Source: Locusta migratoria (taxonomy: Eukaryota > Arthropoda > Insecta > Orthoptera > Acrididae). From it: a stretch of DNA of 64,000 nt. Below the pieces are notes generated by a model. That model did not search any database, was not told where the DNA came from, and was given only the letters and a program-made list of their open reading frames with translations. This document shows positions 57,060 to 64,000 of the stretch, in pieces (within the stretch, counting starts at the first letter, position 1; each line of letters opens with the position of its first letter). A program made the position numbers and the translations under genes. Location: contig CM048744.1 in assembly GCA_026315105.1 (NCBI GenBank), forward strand, positions 363,197,168 through 363,261,167, written 5' to 3'.

Positions 57060-57800
57060 AATTAAATTCTACTTAAGTAAACTTTTGCCTTGAGTTCTAC
57101 ATTGAGGTGGGGGCTGTGCAGGATGGGTGAAAGTTTGGAGGGGGGGGGCAGGCAGTTGGGTTGGATTTGGGGGGTGGGGGAGCCAGGGAGGAAGTTAGTT
57201 GATTGGCTAAGAATGCAAGAGTGACAGGTGGTGGGCATAGAGACTGGGCACAGGTCACAGATCCAATAGAGAGCAGCACATAAAATGATGATGGGATATG
57301 CATTACTAGTGTTCGAGGTCACGGCAATTTCAGAAACAGAGGATAAGTTGTGAGGATAGCTCCCATATGCATAGTTCATTGTAGCTAGTGATGGAGAGGT
57401 GGGTGGATTCAGATGCCCCAGGCTGGAATGCAGCCTTTATAATCAAGCATGTTGTGCTCAGTAGTATATTGTGTCACAAGATAGTCCACTTTCCTCGTGA
57501 CCATAGTGACCATTTATTCCAGTAGACAGCTGGGTGGTTGTCATGTGACTATAAACACTATGCAGTGATTGCAGCTATGCTTATATATGACATGGTTGCT
57601 TTCACAAGTGGCTTTGCCTGTGATGATGTAGGATAAGACCGCAAAAGATCTGGGGTAGGGAGTGATGGGTGATTGGATTGGTCCAGGGTCACACAAAGTG
57701 TACTGCTCAAGTTCAAGTGGGAGCAGCATGAGAATCTGCCCTACAGCTGGGACATGCCCTGAGATTTGCATCTTTTGGTCTTGTTACAGCCACTGAAATT
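57060..57800 (-). pseudogene. Penelope-like element, diverged P1 relative: GIY-YIG region
   Basis: The minus strand has LLPLELEQYTLCDPG, then TGKATCESNHVIYKHSCNHC (57640-57560), the conserved lead-in to the P1-type GIY-YIG nuclease. Decayed YLVTQYTTEHNMLDYKGC (about 57480-57430) and a C/P-rich 3' part follow. Multiple stops are present. The RT is missing. Confidence 0.65.
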
Positions 57801-57839
57801 CTGGGAATAGGAAATCCTTCAGTTTCTTAATCAATGGGA

Positions 57840-58395
57840 TAGTTGTGCTCAGAATTTGTATGGCTGTGACATGAGCCAGTCCTCTACTGTGTCCTTCAGT
57901 TATCATCCCGAGTTGAAGTGTTTCCCTTTGAGATATTTCTTTAGCAAACCAATTAGATGAAAGTCACAGGGAAACATGTGTGGTCTGTAGGGTGGATGCT
58001 CAAAGTGCTCCCAGTTGAACTCGCCCATTACACTTTTTGTGACCCTGGAGACATGTGGACATGCTTTATCATGGAGCAGAATCACTCCCTCCTTGAGCAG
58101 CCCAAGCCGTTTGCTCCTCGTAGACTTGTGTAGGCTCTGGAGTGTCTCACAATACATCTCACTGTTAATGGTTTTTCTGTACTCAAGGAATTCAATGAGT
58201 ATCTGATCTCATATGTTGAAAAAGGTGGTGAGCATCACCTTGCCTGCTGAGAGCACAGCCTTGTATTCTTTAGACAAAGGTGAAGACGCTTGCTTTGCAT
58301 CCCTGGTTGTCACACTACATTATCCCAAAGTGGCATATTCAAGTTTCAGCTGATTTGGCTGTAAAGACATTTTTCATACCTTTTCAGTTGAACAC
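57840..58395 (-). pseudogene. mariner (D34D-type) transposase fragment
   Basis: The minus strand encodes the C-terminal half of a mariner transposase: the region upstream with KTINSEMYCETLQSL (58170-58125), then VILLHDKACPHVSRV with the catalytic Asp (about 58080-58040). WEHFEHPPYRPHMFPCDFHL follows, with the final Asp (about 58010-57950). The spacing between these two Asp residues fits the classical mariner catalytic pattern. The N-terminal half is broken by stops and no terminal repeats were identified. Confidence 0.82.
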
Positions 58396-58534
58396 CCGTG
58401 GTAATAATTCCAGTTGCAAAGAAAGAAAGTGCATACAGTTGTGAAAAGTACAGAATTAGGAGTTTAATAAGTCAAGTTAAAAAAATACTAACATGAATTA
58501 TTTAACAACAAATGGAAAATGTGGTAAAATCTGA

Positions 58535-58835
58535 CCTTGGGGAATATCAGTTTGAATTTAGGAGAAATTTAGGAACGTGTGATGTTATACTCACATGACA
58601 GCTTATCTTGGAAGATAGGTTAAGGAAAGGCAACCCATATTTTTTCTTTTTTACATTTGGAGAAAGCTTTTAATAGTGTGGACTGGAATGTATTTTCAAA
58701 TTCTGAAGGTAGCAGGGGTGAAATATAGAGAACAAAAAGTTATATTCAACTTCTACAGAAACCAGGCAGCAGTTAAGAGTTGAAGGGCATGAAGGAGGCA
58801 CAGTGGTTGGAAAGGGAGTAAGATACAGTTGTAGC
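58535..58835 (+). pseudogene. RTE-like LINE fragment, RT finger/palm
   Basis: Plus-strand sequence corresponds to the RT motif FRRNLGT (58555-58580), then LEDRLRKGN, an aliphatic palm strand region and the block VAGVKYREQKVIFNFYRNQ (58705-58765). A short GKGVR motif follows. It is cut at 58835 where the Tc1 sequence begins. Confidence 0.65.
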
Positions 58836-59955
58836 CTTCATACGCCTGGGCATTGAGTGAAACAGAGCTTGGATGGCATGTACAGGTACAGATGCACATG
58901 CAGCTTCAACACGATACCACAGTTCGTCAAGAGTCGGGAGTGGCATATTGTGATGAACCAGTTGCTTGGCCACCATTGAATAGATGTTTTCAATTGGTGA
59001 GAGATCTGGAGAATGTGCTGGCCAGGGCAACAGTCGAACATTTTCCGTATACAGAAAGGCCCGTACAGGACGTGCAACATGTGATCTTGCATCATCCTGT
59101 TGAAATGTAGGGTTTTGCAGGGATCAAATGAAGGGTAGAGCCACAGGTTGTAACACATCTGAAATGTAATGGCCACTGTTCAAAGTGTCGTTGATGCAAA
59201 CAAGAGGCAACCGAGATGTGTAACCAATGGCACCCCATACTACCACGCTGGGTGATACGCCAGAATGGCAATGACGAATACACGCTTCCAATGTGTGCTC
59301 ACTGTGATGTCACCAAACATGGATGCGACCATCATGATTCTGTAAACAGAACCTGGATTCATCCAAAAAAATTATGTTTTACCCAGGTTCGTCATTGCGT
59401 ACACCATCACAGCTTCTGTCTGTGATGCAGCGTCAAGGGTAACTGCAGCCATGGTCTCTGAGCTGATAATCCATGCTGCTGCAAACATCATCACACTATT
59501 TGTGCAGATGGCTGTTGTCTTGCAAATGTCCCCATCTGTTGACTCAGGGACTGAGATGTGGCTGCACAACCCTTTACAGTCATGTGAATAAGATGCCTGT
59601 CATCTCAACTGCTAGTGATATGAGGCCATTGGGATTCAGTATAGCTTTCTGTATTGCTCTCCTGAATCCACCGATTCCATATTCTGCTAACAGTTATTGG
59701 ATCGTGGCCAATGTGAGCAGCAATGTCGCGATATGATAAACCGCAATCGCGATAGGCTATAATCCGACCTTTTTCAAAGTTGGAAACTTGATGGTACGCA
59801 TTTCTCCTCCTAACACGAGGCATCAGAACAACGTTTCACCAGGCAACATTGGTCAACTGTTGTTTGTGTATGAGGAATTGGTTGTAAACTTTCCTCATAT
59901 CAGCTCGTTTGTAGGTGTAGCCACTGGCGCCAACCTTGTGTGAACGCTCTGGAAA
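58836..59955 (-). pseudogene. Tc1-like transposase (DD34E type)
   Basis: The minus strand begins with MPRVRRRNAYHQVSNFEKGR (59823-59764), then a paired-type helix-turn-helix (LSYRDIAAHIGHDPITVSRI), the Tc1 DNA-binding domain. The catalytic part is decayed across frames: tggattcatgat-side core near 59340-59250, and the final block WPAHSPDLSPIENIYSMVA with the catalytic Glu (about 59020-58965). It ends at VPVHAIQALFHSMPRRMK (about 58850), where a LINE fragment abuts. Frameshifts are present and no terminal inverted repeats were found. The family is common in arthropods. Confidence 0.88.
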
Positions 59956-59964
59956 GCTAATCTT

Positions 59965-61610
59965 CATCCACATCTAAAAACATACTCCGCAATCCACCGT
60001 AAGGTGCGTGGCGGAGGGTACACTGTACCACTGCTAGGCATTTCGACTCCCAAATAGAATGAAGAAAAAAAGAATGTCTGTATGCCTCCATACAAGCGCT
60101 AATTTCTCTTATTTTGTCTTTGTGATCACTACGTAAGTGATGTAAGTAGACGGTAGCAAGATCGTACTACACTCAGCTTCAAATTGCGGCCCTCTAAATT
60201 TCCTCAACAGAATTTCACAAAAATAATGTTGTCTTTCCTCCAACGATCCCCATTTGAGTTGCTGGAGCATTTCCATGACACTCGCGCATTGGTTACACCT
60301 ACCAGTACACACCTAGCTGCTCGCCTCTGAACCGCCTCTATGTCTTCCTTTAAACTGATCTGCTGCGGGTCCCAAACACTTGAGCAATACTCAAGACGTG
60401 ATCGTACAAGTGTTTTATACGCGGTTTCCTTTAGAGATGAAGTACATGTTCCCAAAATTCTCCCAATAAACCGAAGTCGACTGTCCGCCTTACTCACAAC
60501 TGTCCTTACATGTTCGTTCTATTTCATATCGCTCTGTAATGCTACGCCTAGATATTTGAACGATGCGACAACATCAAGAAGCTCACTACTAATGCTGTAT
60601 TTGGACATTATGGGATTGTTCTTTCTACTCATGCGCATCACCTTACATTTATCTACATTGAGAGCTAGCTGCCATTCTTCGCACCAACTAGAAATTTTTT
60701 CTAAGTCATCTTTTATGCTATTACAGTCAGTTAAAGATGATACCCTCCCATACACTACAGCATCATCAGCAAATAGCCACAAATTACAGTTTAATCTGTC
60801 CATCAGATCATTTATATAGATAGAAAATAATAGCCGTCCTATCACACACCCCTGGGGCATGCCTGACGATACAATCATCTATGATGAACACTCGCCGTTG
60901 AGAACAATGTACTGCGTTGTATTACTTAGGAAGTCTTCCAGCCAGTCACAAATCTGTGAACCTATTCCATAAGCTCATATCTTCGTTAGCAGTCTGCAGT
61001 GTGGCACCACGTCGAATGCCTTTTTGAAGTCGAGAAAAACACAATCTGCCTGTTGCCCTTCATCCATGGCTCACAAGATGTCATATGAGAAAAGGGCAAG
61101 CTGAGTTTCACTTGAATGATCTTTCCTAAACCTGTGCTGATTCACAGAAAGAAGCTTTTTCGTTTCAAGGAAAGGTACTATATTCGAACTGAGAATATGC
61201 TCCAAATTCTTCATGAAATAGATGTCAACGATATTGGCCTGTAATTGTGTGGGTCAGTTCTCTTGCCTTTCTTATAATCGGGAGTCACCTGCACTTTTTC
61301 CAATCACCAGGAACTTTGCGCTGAATTAAAGTTTCGCTATAAATGCGCAGAATACTCTTTGTAAAACCAAACTGGTATTCCATCTGGAGCAGCAGACTTT
61401 TTCGTATTTAGTTCTCTCAGCTGCTTCTCTACACCAAAAATACCTATTACTATGTCCTCCATTTCGGAATTAGTATGTTGATCAAATGATGGTACATTTG
61501 TGCGGTCCTCCTGCGTGAAACATTTCTTAAAGGTTAAATTTAGAACTTCAGCTTTCTGTTTGCTTTCTTCTATTACTGCCCCGGAATGGTCAACGAGTCA
61601 ACCCAAAGCA
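59965..61610 (-). pseudogene. CR1/Jockey-like LINE, family L-A, long copy
   Basis: The minus strand encodes most of the RT: the finger region NQHRFRKDHSSETQLALF (about 61150), LDFKKAFDVVPHCRLL (palm Asp, about 61040), SSGMPQGCVIGRLLFSIYIN (about 60870), LWLFADDAVVYGR (catalytic DD, about 60780) and KISSWCEEWQLALNVDKCKV. SKADSRLRFIGRILG follows, then the C-terminus and the 3' UTR ending in a tagatgtggatg tail at 59965. Stops and frameshifts are present. It is the longest copy of the family at 35.4 and 53.2 kb. Confidence 0.9.
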
Positions 61611-62085
61611 AGGAAGAGAGTTACCTGTTGGAACTGTATTACTTGTAAGGAATGTTTATGAAGATGATAAGTACAGTTGACTCTTGCCCATTCATTAAAT
61701 GGTAGTGTAAATGTGTTAAATTTGTTGAAGGAGGACATTTATCACACACAAATTCTTAACATGCAATCCCTGTTTTCTTTAGTACAAAAAATGTTAGCTA
61801 TGAAATTATTTACATTATATTTCATATTTAAATTTAGGCCACGTAAAAGCAAGTCTACATTCTGGTGTATGGTCTTATATGAACAGTGTGAGTTCCTGAT
61901 GAACCAGCCAACATACCCCATTTAGAAAGATGCATTTGGCAAAATTTTGAAAATCTCAATTTAATGTTTGAATGAATTTGCTTAAATGTTGCATATAATT
62001 CCACCAAATTACCAAGTATTAAATGTTTCAGAGCATGAACATTCTTTTTTATGTTAACTGAACAATCCAACGATTCAGGTTTCGT
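61611..62085. other. Unassigned AT-rich sequence
   Basis: No LTR or gene was recognised directly upstream of the gypsy gag that follows, although a 5' LTR might be expected here. Confidence 0.4.
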
Positions 62086-64000
62086 CACTCCTTATGTCTC
62101 CGAATGCTCAACCGTTGCTCCGCTCACAAAACTGTGCATTCAAGGTACCTTATTTTCCTGCAAACAATGTTTACTTTCCTGTGAATAGTGTTCTAAATTT
62201 AAACTTCCGCCCTGCAATGGCTCCTCCGAGTGTGTCGAGGTATCACTCCACCAACCATGTGCCTACTCAACCATGTTACTTTGTGCCGGACGCATTTATT
62301 CATGCTACCTCTGCACAAAACTTTAACTTGTCTCAAAGTATGCTTTTTGCCTTTGTGTCAAGTTCAAATTCCAGCTTGGACAGTTCTTTGCTATTTGCAC
62401 GAGCACAACCTCAGTTACACACCGACCAGTGACGTCACCCGTCGCAGTGCTGATCACTTGGATACTATCTGCAGTGATTTTGCACATATGAACATTGTCA
62501 ATCAGGACTATGATGTGCTTGCATGTCCCACGTCACTTGATGTGCCTGCTGCGCAACATTCACAACGCCCGCTCTCGCAGTCTCACATGGCAAAAACATT
62601 TGGACATTCCTGGTTGCTTCCATTGCCTCTACCACCCACTTTCGCAGCACATCCATATGTTTCTGCTGAGGCAGCTTTCGGCTTCGTGACATCCATGCCT
62701 TCAGCCTCAACCGCGTGTGATTTCATGCTGAAGCAACAAACTGTGCCACCTCCACTGCCCAAGCATGCCGGCCTGCCGTGCCTTGGTCGGTTTCCGAAAC
62801 TGCCAGTATTCTCATGAGAGAACCCATGTATGTAGTTTGTGCTAGTTGAATACTTATTCATGGTGCAAGGCATCACCAATGATGCCTCTCATTACGCGTA
62901 CCTTGTGTCATGCCTTCAAGACCATCTGGACCTCCTCAGCGACATGATTTTCAACCCGCCACAAACAGACATGTATAACCAAGTGAAACAAATTTAACTT
63001 GAGAGATTGCCATGCCCTGCTGACCAGGTAATTCAAGACTTCATTCATTCAGCATTGCTGAATGACTGGCTGCCATCGGACTTGTGGCGCTCACTGAAGT
63101 TCCAATTCGACCCCTCCGTCATTCCTGACGTCACAATCTGGCTCCCGCAATAGCAGGAAACCAATCTCACACAATGCTTCTACCACATCAAGTTCGACGA
63201 TGCTGGAAAGAAATGTCACCCCCCTTGCAGTCACCCACATGCATCATGCAGGTCTGATCAGGCTCTCCACTCTGTACATAACTCTGTTGTCGATGACTCC
63301 AGGCTCTCTGCGAGATTCAACATCTGGCACCTGCTTCCTCGCCAACACAGATGCGGACGTCTCCCTGCTACCAGCCTCAATGTCTTCGCCTAACGTTTGA
63401 CCACATCATTCATTGCTACGTGCCATCAATGGCTCACAACTCAGCTGCTCAGGTTTGCTGCCTTTTACTGTAGATTTGTCCCCTGAGTGTGCCCTCAACT
63501 GGAACTTTTTGTTCACCAATGTACTTGAACCAATGTATTTCCTCAGTGTTCACAAATTTTCACCTCACGTCATCTGACGTGCGATGTCTCCACCCCTACA
63601 AAACTTTCATTGTATTTGCCACATCCCCTTCTGCAAACTGCATCAGTGACGCTTCGGAGGACGCTACCTTACTGCGCGAGTGTCTTGAATCAGTGTCCGA
63701 ACTCGAACATGTCATGTGAAAGTGGAAATCCGAACATTCTGAGGTCCAGCAGCTTCAGAAGGAACAATGTGACCAAGCATAGCCTGGAAATCATGGACTC
63801 TACGCTCATCACTGCTAAGCAAGCCTCTGCTGCCCTGCAGGATGCAGCAGACAATGACAACAAACATTTCTGTGAGTGCTCCTTGTGTTGCCTCCTCTGT
63901 AAGTGATCCTGACTTTGCCAGTGTTAGCTTTCAAACCACACGCCATTCGTACATGGGCATGGGCAAACTGACATGTTACCATGCCAACCTTGCAATCTGT
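62086..64000 (+). pseudogene. Ty3/gypsy gag and protease, runs off the window
   Basis: The plus-strand frames carry a Pro-rich N-terminal gag region (62094-62815). The gag core follows (ITNDASHYAYLVSCLQDHLD, about 62868-62930; IQDFIHSALLNDWLPSDLW, about 63035-63095), then a protease whose active-site block reads FLANTDADVSLLPAS (about 63335-63385). The catalytic Asp-Thr/Ser-Gly is thus replaced by Asn-Thr-Asp. A protease C-terminal region (LRAINGSQLSC, about 63418) and unassigned sequence follow to the edge. Stops and frameshifts are frequent, and the copy is dead. Compositionally it is C-rich compared with the intron around it. Confidence 0.78.

Overview
The window looks like a gene-poor, transposon-packed piece of a large insect genome. 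Four copies of a tRNA-derived SINE, several LINE families, Penelope-like elements (PLEs), gypsy and copia relics, and hAT, mariner, Tc1 and Harbinger-type DNA transposons fill most of it, with long AT-rich stretches between. From memory the SINE and the LINE 3' ends resemble families common in orthopterans such as Schistocerca. That attribution is an inference and I could not search for it.

The only host gene I can support lies on the minus strand. Two exons, at 39840-39670 and 3188-2982, both have good GT/AG splice sites and both are phase 1-1, so they join in frame across an intron of 36,481 bp. The second exon encodes a complete ten-cysteine von Willebrand factor C (VWC) module. Nearly all mobile elements between 3.2 and 39.7 kb therefore sit in one intron of a gene for an extracellular or secreted protein. 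No other exon was recognised.

Layout. 0-2.1 kb: Jockey-like LINE relic (minus) split by a SINE. 2.98-3.19 kb: VWC exon. 4-10.3 kb: gypsy fragments, two SINEs, and a non-autonomous DNA transposon nested in a gypsy element, followed by a 3' LTR. 10.3-11.4 kb: copia 3' end. 11.5-14.9 kb: complete but decayed ZMYM-type hAT element. 15-16.2 kb: SINE and RTE-like LINE. 21.3-22.8 kb: mariner-type element with long TIRs. 23.5-24.8 kb: RTE-like LINE (minus). 25.7-29.5 kb: hammerhead-like inverted pair and three PLE copies. 30.2-32.4 kb: Harbinger-type element carrying an inverted PLE dimer. 33.1-34.8 kb: second inverted PLE. 35.4-36.2 kb: CR1-like LINE. 36.9-39.2 kb: gypsy LTR-gag-protease (minus). 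39.67-39.84 kb: upstream exon. 40.3-41.0 kb: compound tRNA-derived repeat. 41.1-44.1 kb: long LINE (minus). 44.6-50 kb: PLE, RTE-like LINE and the best-kept PLE. 50.9-51.5 kb: perfect 300-bp-arm palindrome between TA microsatellites. 53-62 kb: LINE ends, PLE, mariner, Tc1 and CR1-like LINE relics. 62.1-64 kb: gypsy gag-protease running to the window edge.

No complete functional transposon was seen; every coding element has stops, frameshifts or truncation. The most interesting signals are the PLE-linked ones: several 5'-truncated copies joined head to head, and hammerhead-ribozyme-like cores in their terminal regions.
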